Source: Bursaphelenchus xylophilus
Taxonomy: Eukaryota > Nematoda > Chromadorea > Rhabditida > Aphelenchoididae
Reading direction: 5' to 3'
Assembly (NCBI GenBank): GCA_904066235.2
Contig: CAJFCV020000002.1
Location: 1,922,001 to 1,986,000, forward strand
DNA: 64,000 nt
This document shows, one piece after another, positions 41,320 through 52,391 of this stretch (position 1 is the stretch's first letter; each line of letters begins with the position of its first letter). The notes beneath the pieces are model-generated. The model was given only the letters and a program-made list of their open reading frames with translations. It did no database searches and was not told where the DNA came from. A program made the translations under genes and the position numbers.

Positions 41320-42035
41320 TATGATCTATGGTCCGTAGAGAGTATGCAGTACAAGTTTGAAGAGGTTGGGCTCCAAAAAAATAACAAAAAAATCTAATTT
41401 GTCCGGATAAATCGTATTTCCAGCCACTTTTACTTCCTCATCCTCTTCCGGCTCTCAGCTGGCTCGATAATCAATGAAGTAGAGCTCGAGGAAAGAAAAG
41501 TAAGAACATCTTCTGAACACCCCGTTCTTCCCTACTTTACTCTGCCCTTTCAGCGAGCTACACGAAAAAGGCTCTCTGAGTTCCCCGCGAGAAATTTTTC
41601 GGACCCAATGAACCCGACGCGAAAAAAAGACGCAAAAAAACCCGGAGCGTACTTGTGCACACATCATGTATCGCCCAACAGAATTGCATGTAAATGAGGG
41701 CGCTGTGACGCGGAATGAGTGCGGGGATTTTAGGGGAAATTAAAAATATAATACATTAGACAGACATGGTAGGCATAATTATGGTTAAATGCGTGATGAA
41801 CACGTGCCTTGGGGATGAAAAAAAATAATGCGAATGAAACACTCTGTGCTCACGAGGGGAGACAGACAAGAGATTTTATCAAATTTTGGAGGGCGACATT
41901 TTATACGAAGGATGTTGCAGGTTAAAATTTGGTTGTTAAATTTTGATAAAGTTTGAGGAATAGTTAGGATACAGTTTTCTGAGGGCAATGGAGAGGTTTT
42001 AGCGTAACTTTTGATGTAGAAGTGGTCAAAAACAA
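41320..42035. other. spacer, no gene seen
   Basis: Includes a GC-richer patch (41440-41700) without exon support and one isolated copy of the receptor-intron minisatellite unit (GACATTTTATACGAAGG at 41896). Confidence 0.35.
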
Positions 42036-42039
42036 ATGA

Positions 42040-42535
42040 AAAAAAACTTTTTTTGTGATTATGATGAAATTTCAGGCTAAATTGGACGTATTGTTCGCAA
42101 TACTTCTACAAAAAAAAGTTATAAGCCAAAAGAAACGTGGAGTAAAAAAATCCACGATTTCTCGGCCGCGCCTCGACCGAAAAGCCCCAGATTTTGCATA
42201 CTGAAAACGGAAAGGCTCAAATTTTATTCTGTAAAGTTTCAGATTAACAGAGCTCAAAATAAATTGAGAACAGCCTTACTAAAACTTTTTGACAAAGCCG
42301 GTGACACACCTGTGATTTGTGCAAACAAAACTTTCTAAATTTTGACAAAAATAAGCGATTTTGAAACAGCTCTTGTAAATTTATCCACCATTCTGACACT
42401 CTGAAATTTACAGAATAAAATCATAGCGTTTCCGCTCCCACCGTGCAAAATCGAAAGCTTCTGCGCCGAGAAATCTGCTGAGAAATCGCCGATCAATTTT
42501 TTTCGCATTTCTTCGGACACGCTGTAATTAATTAC
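42040..42535. repeat. imperfect palindromic element
   Basis: Inverted blocks such as AAATTTTATTCTGTAAAGTTTC against its complement near 42400, and CGATTTCTCGGC near 42158 against its complement near 42470. Diverged foldback repeat. Confidence 0.5.
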
Positions 42536-42930
42536 TGTCTACTCGCTCCCCGTTTCAACACTGTAAATTCCCAAACAAACTCCAAAAAGCTTTGTGCTCG
42601 AATCGATTAACGCAAAGGTTAACTGAACACGGAAAGAAGAGAGAAAACGGTCGGGTTCATAATCCCCGGCGTTCGATAAAAAATGAGGATTAGATGGAAC
42701 TAAAGTGTGTTTGGAACGACGAAAAAGACTGTTTCGAGAATTTTTAGGATTATGTTAATTTTGTATAAGACGACAATTTCTGTATCAGGCTGTCGGGAAA
42801 ATAGTGGAGGGTCATCGGAGGAAAGTATTTTGAGTTTTCGCATCCCGACTTTTGGGTCGACGACAGTTCGGGTCAAGATATAATCGATCGATACGGGGCG
42901 TAGGCAGGCGGACAAGCAAAAAAAAGCTTG
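42536..42930. other. spacer with half a family A element
   Basis: TATCAGGCTGTCGGGAAAAT starts near 42782 without a right end. The rest shows nothing. Confidence 0.4.
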
Positions 42931-42934
42931 TTGG

Positions 42935-43205
42935 AAGTGTCTACGAGGCCTTTCAAAGCCGCTGACGCTCGGCGGACGCTCGGCGGAGACTTGGCGGAGA
43001 CTCGGCGAAGACTTGAAATATATCCATTTTTTCTAACTTTAGCTACTACTAATGTAAGTTTTCGTTACTCTGAGTTATTGTAACATATAAAAGACCAAAA
43101 TATGCGGCAAAAAACGAAGATCCGTAGCTTTTATCTAGATATTATTGATGTGAGTACATGCAAAATACCTCACAAATAGGTGATAAGCTATTCTAGGACC
43201 CGATA
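42935..43205 (+). repeat. family E dispersed repeat
   Basis: Same orientation as the 3080 copy, with GGCGGAGACTTGGCGAAGAC expanded as a short GGCGGA tandem (CTCGGCGGACGCTCGGCGGA). Confidence 0.75.
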
Positions 43206-43825
43206 TATCAGCTTCTAAAAGTTTTAAATCGCTTTTTTAACTCTGTAGGCGTTTTTACCATAACTTGGCAACAAATGAGATCCAGATTTGGCAAAATATA
43301 ATCTTCAAAAATATGAAAAACAGACTTCTACTATGCCTATTTTACCACCAAAAATCATCAACTATCGCAAAAATTGATTCCAAAATTCATGATAAAAATG
43401 TATTAAAATGAAAGCACAAGATACAAGAACACCCAATTTGTCCATTCTCTGCCCCATTCTGTTTGTTCAAGCCCAAAAAAGAAGAAACTTTGGGCGACCT
43501 CAAAGACCAAGGGTAACGTACTTTGCTTTTATTCATAGAATGGGATTCGATTGAGCGAAAATTGTAAGGAATGTATGAAAAACTTCAAAGGCGAGAGATG
43601 TGCTATTTTTAAAATGAGATTTGAGGTTGAAAGATAGACAAGTGGGGAAGAAATAGAATATAGTTTTGGTGTTAAAAAATCTGATTTTTACACTGGCCGT
43701 ATTTTACAAAATGGATATAAAAGCGAAAAATAAAATATTTAAAAATAGTAAAGGAAATGTTTTTCTCCGAAGAATACCAATGCATTTTACATTTGAAAAA
43801 AAAATGTAAAAATTCAAAAAAAATG
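43206..43825. other. spacer, no gene seen
   Basis: AT-rich, A/T runs near 43720-43830. Confidence 0.4.
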
Positions 43826-44290
43826 CAAAGAAAATGTCCCAAGTACAACGCTCTGATTTGCTTTAAATTTTGCCCATATGTCGGGGATAGGCTACATATC
43901 AATTTCTGGAAAGTTTAGCTCATGCTTTCCAGAAGCAGCCGAGATATTCAACGATCTTTGCCGCCGAGAGAGCACACGAAACACAGAGAGCGGTCAGAGA
44001 GAAAAACACCTTTTAGCCGTATCTTTGCTACTGTTGCCAGTTTCGAGCGGAAAAGACTTATTTTCTGTGGAAGCGTTACACACTATGGCAGAAACAAACA
44101 CTAAATTTTTTATTCCAAAATTTCTCAAAAAATCACAAAATTTTCGCCAACTTTTTCGACTAAAAATCTTGGTAATTTTTGCAACGCACAAGCTAGAACT
44201 TTTCTATATGCCTTGAAAAGAAATATTCTAAATTTGCGCCGGCTTTCATCAAAATCTGAGCGTCGCACTTGGAGGACGTTCCTTGCCAAA
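43826..44290. mobile_element. family C MITE
   Basis: Layout AACGCTCTGATTTGCTTTAA, GAGCACACGAAACAC, TTGCCAGTTTCGAGCGG, ATCAAAATCTGAGCGTCGCA, CTTGGAGGACGTTCCTTG. It ends about 25 nt downstream of the exon at 44315, in the direction of that exon's gene. Confidence 0.7.
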
Positions 44291-44314
44291 CCATACATCT
44301 ATTTTTCGACCTAC

Positions 44315-44485
44315 CAGTCGAGCACCGAGCGAACTCCCGAAGCCAGTCAGCGTTTGTGTGAGGCCGAGCATTGAGAGGTATTCCGGAGTCATTGAAGATT
44401 GCATTCGCTGAATGAGTGCCTCAGGGCGAGGCTGGCAAAAGAGAAGGTCGACTACCCAAGCCGATGACGCCGAATTTGAGAGCGG
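44315..44485 (-). CDS. internal exon of unknown protein
   Basis: 57 codons, phase 0 at both ends, between a good acceptor (TTGTTTTCAG) and donor (GTAGGT). Balanced composition and high GC argue for real coding: PLSNSASSAWVVDLLFCQPR, then PEALIQRMQSSMTPEYLSML, then GLTQTLTGFGSSLGARL. I do not recognise the family and see no signal peptide or clear membrane segment. The downstream exon was not found; a family C MITE lies in the intron right after the donor. The exon at 45661-45311 on the same strand may belong to the same gene. Confidence 0.5.
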
Positions 44486-45310
44486 CTGAAAACAAGCAGT
44501 TGTTTAAAATTTTAAAAGAAAAAGCCGAGAGAGTACGCGGGGTGTGGAGAGCGGTTACAGAAAAAGAAACTTTTTGGCTATTTTTTACGGAAATATTACT
44601 CCTTACCGCAGAAGCAGGCATGCATAGAGAATACAGTCAGCCGACCACAATATAAATAAATTGATTATTGAAATGTTTCGTTGATCGGAAGTTCATTTAG
44701 GCCGAACGTCGGATAAACAGTAAAAATCAAGAGACGCCTTAATTACCTTAAGCCCGCTAATTAACTGTTTAGGGAGGGATTATACTCTTCAGAAAACCAC
44801 TTCGCTATTCACACTCAACGAATTTATGGTCATAAAAGTGCATTTCGAAGAACATAACAACATGAAAATGTAAAGGAGAACTAAATTTTTTGACACGTCA
44901 ATGATGATATTATAACATGTATAGTTTCGACCAACAAACATGGGATTGAAAGTCTCAAAGCGGTCAGAGAGAAATACATTTTTTCGCCATATCTTTGTCA
45001 GTTAAAATTTAAAGAAAATCTGAGAGTCGCACTAGGGGTAATTCCATTGTCAGCCATGAAAATTAGAGCTTTTTCTTTGTGTCGAATTTTTACTGTAGTC
45101 TAATGAACGGGTATAACATATTTGGTATTAAACAAAATGGGGTTGTCTATGGATTCAGGGGAAAAAAGAATTTTAACATTTGCCCAAAAACTAAAAAAGT
45201 TATGGTCAATTAATAGCCGAAAAATTGCCGCACCCTGTATTATAATAAATATCAGATTTGGAATACCGCTATCACCGACGACTTGAAACGGAATGCCAAG
45301 AAATTTTTTA
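44486..45310. other. presumed intron with family C fragments
   Basis: Contains GAGAGAGTACGCGGGG-type and GCGGTCAGAGAGAAATAC blocks of family C and, near 45226, a mariner-like terminus (complement TACAGGGTGC). Confidence 0.4.
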
Positions 45311-45661
45311 AAAAACGCGTTTTTTGTATCCAAAAGTTTCAATAAGACACATTTTCGTGAGTATACAAAGGTCTTCCGAAGCAAAGCCTTTATCAAAATC
45401 CATTCTTAAACACCCCGTCAATGCCTCGGATGAAGCAAAACTATGCAGCCACGCATGCTCGCTGTGTTTCACAAGTCCGGCTAATCCGCTGTTTGATGAT
45501 ATATTTTCGGAATGAAACGACCCGCTTCTCCATCGCGATTGGCTATTCTCGGGACGGGAAAATAAAGGGTCCACAAGTTGGGCTCCAAAACTACAGTATC
45601 GGAAAAAGTTGTCTTCAAAGAGGAAGATGGTAAAGTGTGAGAGAGCAGTGAGATCAATGGT
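45311..45661 (-). CDS. coding-like exon of unknown protein
   Basis: The minus strand is open for 117 codons with protein-like content: LSHFTIFLFEDNFFRYCSF, then GAQLVDPLFSRPENSQSRWR, then SGLAGLVKHSEHAWLHSF, then RMDFDKGFASEDL. A TGTAG acceptor at about 45599 would open the exon at FGAQLVDP; further upstream only a stop is met. The likely end is a GTATAC donor after ASEDL (about 45364). Neither junction is strong and the phase does not fit the exon at 44485 directly, so another exon may lie between. No family recognised. Confidence 0.45.
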
Positions 45662-46480
45662 TTAAAAATTGGGAAAAAATGAAAGAATATTGATCAAATT
45701 TTTGATGAGATTTTAGGCGTAAAGTTGGGAAAAATTCGACGCTTTTTAATGATTTTCGGGATGAAAAGTTGCAAGCTTATTCCTACCGTAGAGCATAAGG
45801 CTTCCACAAAAAATCAAAATTTTCCGCTCGAAACTGGCAAAGATGTGGCCAAAAAATGCTAGGAATTGCGCATTGATACTCCCGAGATTTTGTGATGAAA
45901 TTTTTTTTAAAATGATGCTTTTTCGAATGCTATGATGAAAAGTTTCATGCTTATTTCTACCGTAAAGGATAATATTTCCACAAAAAATCAACTTTTCCCG
46001 CAAAAAACTCACAAAGATATAGCCAAAAAGTCTTTTTTTCTCTGACTGATCTTCGAGTTTCACATACTCTCGGCCGCAAAAACCGTTGTATATAGCGACA
46101 TTGTGCTCATTATTTCCCCGACAGACTGCTATTGCCAAAAACTGGTCCTTTCTCTAACCGATCTCCGCGTTTTGCGTACTCTCTCGGCCGCAAAGCGTGT
46201 TATAATCTCGGCTGAGCCCGTAAAGCGCAAGTTAAAAATTTCACTAATTGATATGAGGTTTTTGGCCGGCGAACGTGCACAATTTAAAGAAAATCTGGCA
46301 ATGAGCGTCATACTTGGGGCACTTGTCTTGTTCGAGTGTTTTCGCACAATTTCAGAGAAGCTGACAAGTCAATGCGACGGAAATCTTACTGTAAAAAAGC
46401 CAAAGTTTTCTACAACAATACTAATAAAAACCCGACTAAATCCACAATAAAAAACTGCCATTTTAATGTCTATAATCCTT
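45662..46480. repeat. family C fragments with half a family A element
   Basis: Repeated C blocks (TTTCCGCTCGAAACTGGCAA, AGTTTCATGCTTATTTCTACC, CTCTCGGCCGCAAA) in broken order. A right half of A (TTGTGCTCATTATTTCCCCG) ends at 46131. Confidence 0.55.
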
Positions 46481-47320
46481 CGCCATAGTCTGTGTAATGG
46501 AGGCAAAAAAAAAGTGGAAAGTATCCCCTACGGAATCGATAATTTTAATCCGTGACAAATTGAAATCCGGGCAGGGAATGCGAGAGTGGAATTAGGGAAC
46601 AATTAGGACATCAAAAATTCCGTTGGATACCAAAAACCAGAATTTTTTGTGTCATTAAAGACAAAAAATGTTTTTTCTGCGCGAAGCCAGCAAAGATACG
46701 GTAAAAATGATTTTTACCGTATCTTGCTACGCCTCTGACTATATATCGTTAACAAATATCGTTGAATGACCCTGCTCAATCTCGTAGAGAGCTGTGTTTC
46801 TACAAACACCGGCTTTTTCTGCCCGAAATAGGCAAGCATACAGCCAAAAAGTGTATTTTTCCCGGCGAAAATTTTGCACTTTTTTCGAATTTTGGAATAA
46901 GAAATTTCCTCCTGGTTCTACAGTAGAGTGTAACGCTTCCGCAGAAAGCCACTTTTTTTCCGCCCGAAACTGGTGAGGATATGGCCAAAAAGCGCTTTTC
47001 TCTGACCGCTCTCCGCATTTTACCTACTCTCTAGGCTGCAAAGATCGTTGAATATCTCGGCTGCCCGTGCAAAACGCGAGTTAAAATTTTCAGGACTTAA
47101 TATCTGGCCTATGCCTGAGATGTGTGCAAAGTTTGACGAAAATCTAAAAGTTGCACTTTAAAAACGTCACTTGCAAAAAACTGATTTTAGGCTACAAAGT
47201 TGATATCATTCTGTTCTCTGTGATAAAAAATTATCGTCACAAATTATGGTGGGCTTGTACAAAAGATACCAAACTACAGAGATGTCTTGAAAAATAAGAC
47301 TTTGTTCGGCACTTCAAAAC
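46481..47320. repeat. spacer, then degraded family C copy
   Basis: 46481-46680 shows nothing. 46690-47170 holds C blocks (GTTGAATATCTCGGCTGC, GCGAGTTAAAATTTTCAGGA) with poor termini. Confidence 0.5.
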
Positions 47321-47512
47321 CTAACAAGGGAATGGACTTTATGTGTAAATCGATTTTGGCTTGGGACCTAGTCAGATCGAAAGGTGTGTGGTAGTCGGTT
47401 ATTCACTTGGGGGGAAATCTCTGCGCGGGGCTTCAAAGCCGAGAAAATCGGCTTCAAAGTTTGAACGAAAATCAAAGGATAGGGATCCCAGAAAAGGAGC
47501 AATAAAAAGTGT

Positions 47513-47585
47513 GAAGCAGTGGCCGAGTGGTCAGTGCGCTCGCTTTTTGCGCAAAAGGTTGCAGGTTCGAATCTTTCCAAGCTCA
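47513..47585 (+). pseudogene. class II tRNA-like sequence, left arm
   Basis: A box TGGCCGAGTGG (47520-47530) and B box GGTTCGAATC (47564-47573) are intact, with GAAGCAG at the acceptor 5' position. The 3' half (TTTCCAAGC) does not pair with it and the T stem lacks its 3' strand. The anticodon arm (GCGCTCGCTTTTTGCGC) does not give a standard 7-nt loop. It may be transcribed by Pol III but is unlikely to be charged. Confidence 0.6.
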
Positions 47586-47841
47586 AATAATCATTTATCG
47601 TTTTTACTTTTGCTTTCTTCGTGCTAATCCGGCTGTACATTTAAAAAAAAAAAAGTTGACTTAATGGAAAGTTGTTTTTGAATACATCAGGTTGATGGTG
47701 TGCCCTGCGCTTTAAAACTGTAAAGGGAAGGTGCAAAGCCGTTGAAAATGGAAAAGTTCCGTTTAAAATATACTTCTTGCATCGATAATCGAGTTCAGGG
47801 GGAAAAAATTAATAGAAGTTTTTGTCTAAAAAAGTTAAGAA

Positions 47842-47909
47842 TGGAAGCCGATTCGAACCTGCAACCTTTTGCGCAAAAAGCGAGCGCCTGACCACTCGGC
47901 CACTGCTTC
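47842..47909 (-). pseudogene. class II tRNA-like sequence, right arm
   Basis: An inverted copy of the left-arm sequence up to the B box. It then diverges at the same point (GGCTTCC in place of TTTCC), so the tRNA body ends exactly where arm identity ends. One base differs in the D arm (TCAGGCGC against TCAGTGCG). Confidence 0.6.
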
Positions 47910-48100
47910 ACACTTTTTATTGCTCCTTTTCTGGGATCCCTATCCTTTGATTTTCGTCCAAACTTTGAAGCCGATTTTCTCGGCTTTGAAGCCCCGCGCA
48001 GAGATTTCCCCCCAAGTGAATAATCGACTACCACACACCTTTCGATCTGACTAGGTCCCAAGCCAAAATCGATTTACACATAAAGTCCATTCCCTTGTAA

Positions 48101-48735
48101 GTGATATGTGAAAACCTAAGTACATTAATGTTTGGAGTCTGCGGTTGAGAGTGAAAAACGTTCAATGAAGCGTTCAATTATACAATTACACAATAATAGA
48201 CATCAAAGATTCAATGAACGAAAGGAACATTTGAACTTGCACTCTATTACAGAGCAGAGAGAGTTTTAGTTTGCAACCACCGAAACACCTTTCCATGCTC
48301 AAGTTCTGTATAACGCGGCCCGTCTATTGAAAGCGTTTTCAGAACTCCCTAAAGCCAATTTTAGGCCAATGTGTTCGAAATGGGACGCTCAGGTTATCTT
48401 TAAATTCAGCACCAATATATTGCTTATGTTAAGTCACATATCAATGTTAAGCTCACGTTTTGAGTACGCGGCCGAGATATTCAACGTTCAATTTTTGCCA
48501 AGTTTTTTCAAAATATATGATTGATGCACTTTGTAAATGCAAGTTTCAATAAATCCCACAACAAAAGCCTCAAATTCCAACGTACAAATCCCCATTATCC
48601 TCTCGATAAACTTAGACTGCAAACAAGCAAACTGTATCTTTTTCACTTCCGACCCCAAAGGTTTGGTTGAGTGAATAGAGCATAAAATACAAATCAAACA
48701 TCAAAAATAGGCCGTATCCCGAGAACGGTCGGCAA
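48101..48735. other. spacer, no gene seen
   Basis: Single-copy-looking AT-rich sequence with a short C fragment (GCCGAGATATTCAACGTTC) near 48471. Confidence 0.4.
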
Positions 48736-48741
48736 AATGTA

Positions 48742-49708
48742 TTAGGTTGATGCAAAAGGAATTGCGGATTTTTTAATTTATTCGTATTTTTTTATAGGAT
48801 AGCTCAATTCAAAAATGGAAAAAGGTATATAGTAGTAAATTTTAAGAGGATTTTTTCTGTATATGTGCTATTCTTATAAAAGTTATCAAACGTTACCATA
48901 AGTTACCACGAAAGTACCCTAAACATGTTAGTGTATTTTAAACCAATTTTTTTACATATTGTTTTGCGGCTTTATCCATTTTTGAAAATATTTTGATAAA
49001 ATACGTTATATTCTATCAAAAAACAAAAAAAAACCCCATTTTTGGCAAAGCGTTAAAACGCTATCCCAAAAATTCAAATTTCAGCAAATTTTACAAATCG
49101 TGTCATATCTTTTTTTTAATAAGTCCAAAATAAAAAATTCTTTTTGCTTTCGATTAGTAACAACATTTTTAAGGCTTTCGTGAAAAAAAGACATCAAAAT
49201 CTTGAATTTTATTTTTTGGTCAAAAAATGTCAAAAAAATAAAATTTTTTGATTTTGATGTTTTTTGTCACAAAAATCTTAAAAATGTTGTTACTAATCGA
49301 AAGCAAAAAGAATTTTTTATTTTGGACTTATTAAAAAAAAGATATGACACGATTTGTAAAATTTGCTGAAATTTGAATTTTTGGGATAGCGTTTTAACGC
49401 TTTGCCAAAAATGGGGTTTTTTTTTGTTTTTTGATAGAATATAACGTATTTTATCAAAATATTTTCAAAAATGGATAAAGCCGCAAAACAATATGTAAAA
49501 AAATTGGTTTAAAATACACTAACATGTTTAGGGTACTTTCGTGGTAACTTATGGTAACGTTTGATAACTTTTATAAGAATAGCACATATACAGAAAAAAT
49601 CCTCTTAAAATTTACTACTATATACCTTTTTCCATTTTTGAATTAAGCTATCCTATAAAAAAATACGAATAAATTAAAAAATCCGCAATTCCTTTTGCAT
49701 CAACCTAA
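48742..49708. mobile_element. near-perfect 967-bp palindrome with mariner ends
   Basis: Flanked by TA on both sides. The termini are TTAGGTTGATGCAAAAGGAA and its complement. This closely matches the TTAGGTTG-TGCAAAAG-AATTGCGG end known from mariner (Hsmar1/cecropia group) and its MITEs. The two arms of about 465 bp differ at only a few positions, and the turn is near 49205-49240. No transposase. The near identity points to recent formation or ongoing arm conversion. Confidence 0.9.
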
Positions 49709-49712
49709 TATT

Positions 49713-50470
49713 ATAACATTTCCAAGAAACTTTTTAAAACGTTGTTTTTTCAAACCTTTTTTTAAACCCTGTGACGAAGGCGTCGAAATTGCTTGTGAGT
49801 ATGGTTTTAATGAAGTTTTCAGGTGTTAAAATATGAAATAGACTATGATTTTAGAGTTTCAAGGGATGACGATTAGATACACATAAATACCAACCGGGGC
49901 GAGCTAGCTTTGGGAGTTCGGGTCAGCGCAAAACCGATCGATCCGGGGCGTAAGGCAGGTGGGTACCCAAAAAAAAGTTGTATGAAGTGCCTACGGATCC
50001 TGCCAAAGACGTTAGATCGTCGGCTGATGCTCGGCGAAGGCTCGGCGGTGATTTGGCAACAGATTTTCAACAATCTTGTTTCTTTGAGGGAGCACGAAAA
50101 ATGAGGAGAGTTGGACTTACAAGCAACGGTTTCGCTCAACAACTTTTATTTTTTTTGTGGAAAACATTTACGCTGCACAAGTAATTGACACTAGAAGTAA
50201 AAAAACTTACCATAACTTTGGCAGTTTCGTGGGGAAAAATTTGATTTTTTGAGAAACATTAACCTTTACGGTAGAAATAGGCATGAAAATTTTCGTGCCG
50301 AAATTCGGCAAAAAGTCCTAAATTTTGGCCGACTTTCGATCTAAAAATCTCGGTCGTTTCTGCAAAGGGCGAGCTAGGATTCTCGCATACATCTTAGAAA
50401 AAATTATTCTAAATTTGTGCCAAGTTTCGTCAAAATCTGAGCGTCGCACTTGGAGTACTTCCCCTGTGAA
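49713..50470. repeat. partial family E, then family C lacking its left end
   Basis: 49975-50055 has the E-type GCTCGGCGAAGGCTCGGCGG. From about 50200 the C layout runs to GCGTCGCACTTGGAGTACTTCCCCTG at about 50465. Confidence 0.6.
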
Positions 50471-51165
50471 ATTTTTTGGCACTTTTGGCCAAAAGTAACC
50501 GTCTTAAGAAACGATGATTTTCGTGGCGGGACATAAAATTTATTGGTTATAAACAATTTTCATAATACAGAGGATGATTTTGGCTTTAAATTGAATTCCG
50601 AGGATTCTAAAATTGTTCTTTATAGACAGCTTGTGTCGTACCAGAGATCGCTTTACGGATATTCCCCTTAAAATCTCGCCTCTGCACAACAAAACCTGCA
50701 TATAATTAAGAATTTAGAAAGCCACAAAACTCAATTTTAAGCCAAAATTGACTTCCGTAAAACAAAACTTTTTTATAACAAAAAATTTTTCCTCAATTTT
50801 TTGAAGAAAACACTTCCAAAGCTTCTAAAATGTGACTTCTGAACCTTCTAAACAACATAAAAAGAAAGTTTCAAAAAAGCGGAACTAAATGGTCCTGTTC
50901 AAAAATTCAATTCTCCCCCACTCTCTTCAAAAAAAAACTCCTTTTGCCTACGGAAATCCCTAGGATTTCGGCCATTTCGGCTTTGCAACTGAATAGGTGT
51001 AAATGAGGAAAAAATGTTGGACTCAAAAATTAAAATGATCAAGATATGAATGGGTGTCTGACGCGTAATCTCTAGTAAATGGACTGAATCGGAGAGCAGG
51101 CCGAGCATGAAGGGAAATGAGATGGCATAATAGAGAAGTTGGATTCAATTTGCCCGATTACTGTT
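50471..51165. other. spacer, no gene seen
   Basis: AT-rich, without repeat ends or exon-like frames. Confidence 0.4.
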
Positions 51166-51170
51166 GGAAT

Positions 51171-51315
51171 ATCAGTCTGCCGGGAAAATAATGAGCACAA
51201 TGTCGCTGGGCTGACCGCATCGCTGAAGTGAAAATCAATTTGATTTCGTCGCGACACAATTCATTTTCTCGGCTGCGATGCGACAGAGTACTCATTATTT
51301 TCACGACAGACTGAT
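51171..51315. mobile_element. family A MITE
   Basis: ATCAGTCTGCCGGGAAAATA to TTTTCACGACAGACTGAT, GAGCACA subtype with the TCGCTGAAGTGAAAA block. Confidence 0.8.
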
Positions 51316-51550
51316 ATGTATTACACGATTATCTGTTGGTGGCTAAAATAAATACATAGCTGGGTGCCACTCTGTGTACTATTCGGGTTGCATTTGAAGA
51401 CATTTATGGCGCATGACAAGAGAGTTTCCGTCTTATGTTCTAATACTAGTCCTTTTGGAATTTGGCCGAACTGAAACCGACAATAAGTACTGTAAGAAAA
51501 CCAAAGTTTTCTTGCAATAGGCGTTTCTGGGCTGTCGCTCACATCCTGAC

Positions 51551-52348
51551 CAGAGATTGCCACGGCTCCGGAGCCGGCTCTTGGCTCCGGCTCTGAGCGG
51601 CTCCGAGCCGGGAGCTAGAGCCGGAGCCGGAAATTTTGGGTGCGGCTCCGGCTCGTGATCTTGTTAAACCAAATTGCTTGAAAAATACTGGGAAGGATGT
51701 GTGGCACACAACTTACAGGGGAAGTACTTCAAGTGTGACGCTCAGATTTTCTTTAAATTTTGCACACACATCGGGTATGGACTAAATATCAATTCCTGAA
51801 AGTTTTAGCTCGCGCTTTGCGGGCGCCGCCGAGATATTGAACGATTTTTGCCGCCGAGAGAGCACGCTCAACGTGGAGAGCGGTCAGAGAGAAAACCGCT
51901 TTTTGGCCATAACTTTGGCAGTTTTGTGCGGAAAAATTTGATTTTTTTGTAGAAACATTATTCTTTACGGTTGAAATAGGCATGAAACTTTTCGTGCCGA
52001 AATTCGGCAAAAAGTCCCAAATTTTCGCCGACTTTCGATCTAAAAATCTCGGTTGTTTCTGCAAAGCGCGAGCTAGGATTCCCGCATATATCTTAGAAAA
52101 AATTATTCTAAATTTGTGCCAAGTTTCATCAAAATCTGAGCGTCACACTTCAAGTACTTCCCTTGTTAGTTGCAAAAAACTTGGGCGTATGACCTCTGGC
52201 ACTAATAACGTTTATTTCTAGAAAAAAATTTAAAAAAAAATTTTGCATGGGAGCCGGGATTTGGAGCCGCAGATGCAAATTTCGCCTCGGCTCCGGCTCT
52301 GGGAGCTAAGAGCCGGAGCCGAAATTTTGATCGTGGAAATCTCTGGTT
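51551..52348. mobile_element. GGCTCCGG-rich element split by a family C MITE
   Basis: CCAGAGATTGCCACGGCTCC at the left and GTGGAAATCTCTGG at the right are the same ends as the minisatellite block at 39241-39853. The interior (GGCTCCGGAGCCGG) is interrupted at 51716-52165 by a complete family C copy. Confidence 0.75.
51716..52165. mobile_element. family C MITE, reference copy
   Basis: CAGGGGAAGTACTTCAAGTG to CACTTCAAGTACTTCCCTTG, exact TTA duplication (51713-51715 and 52166-52168), 450 bp. The interior is not a full palindrome and includes GCGGGCGCCGCCGAGATATT and GTGCCGAAATTCGGCAAAAA. The ends and duplication place it with Tc4/Tc5-like elements. Confidence 0.88.
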
Positions 52349-52391
52349 CTAATTAGTCCTTTTCGATTTCGCCGAACTGAAACCGGCAATA

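Larger units (their letters stand above)
47325..48097. mobile_element. Tc5-type foldback element with a tRNA-like sequence in each arm
   Basis: The ends are CAAGGGAATGGACTTTATGT and its exact complement, flanked by a TAA duplication (47322-47324 and 48098-48100). Arms of about 255 bp (47325-47579 and 47842-48097) are near-identical and each contains a class II tRNA-like sequence; the spacer is about 260 bp. CAAGGGAA ends with TNA duplications are the known signature of the Tc4/Tc5 group. No transposase. Confidence 0.88.

Noticed and set aside
45746..46138. 130-codon minus-strand ORF
   Set aside because: Consists of family C and A repeat sequence read in one frame; the same residues appear at other C copies.
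47368..48061. 88-90-codon ORFs in both arms of the TAA-flanked element
   Set aside because: They are identical in both arms and run through the tRNA-like body; symmetry of the foldback explains them.
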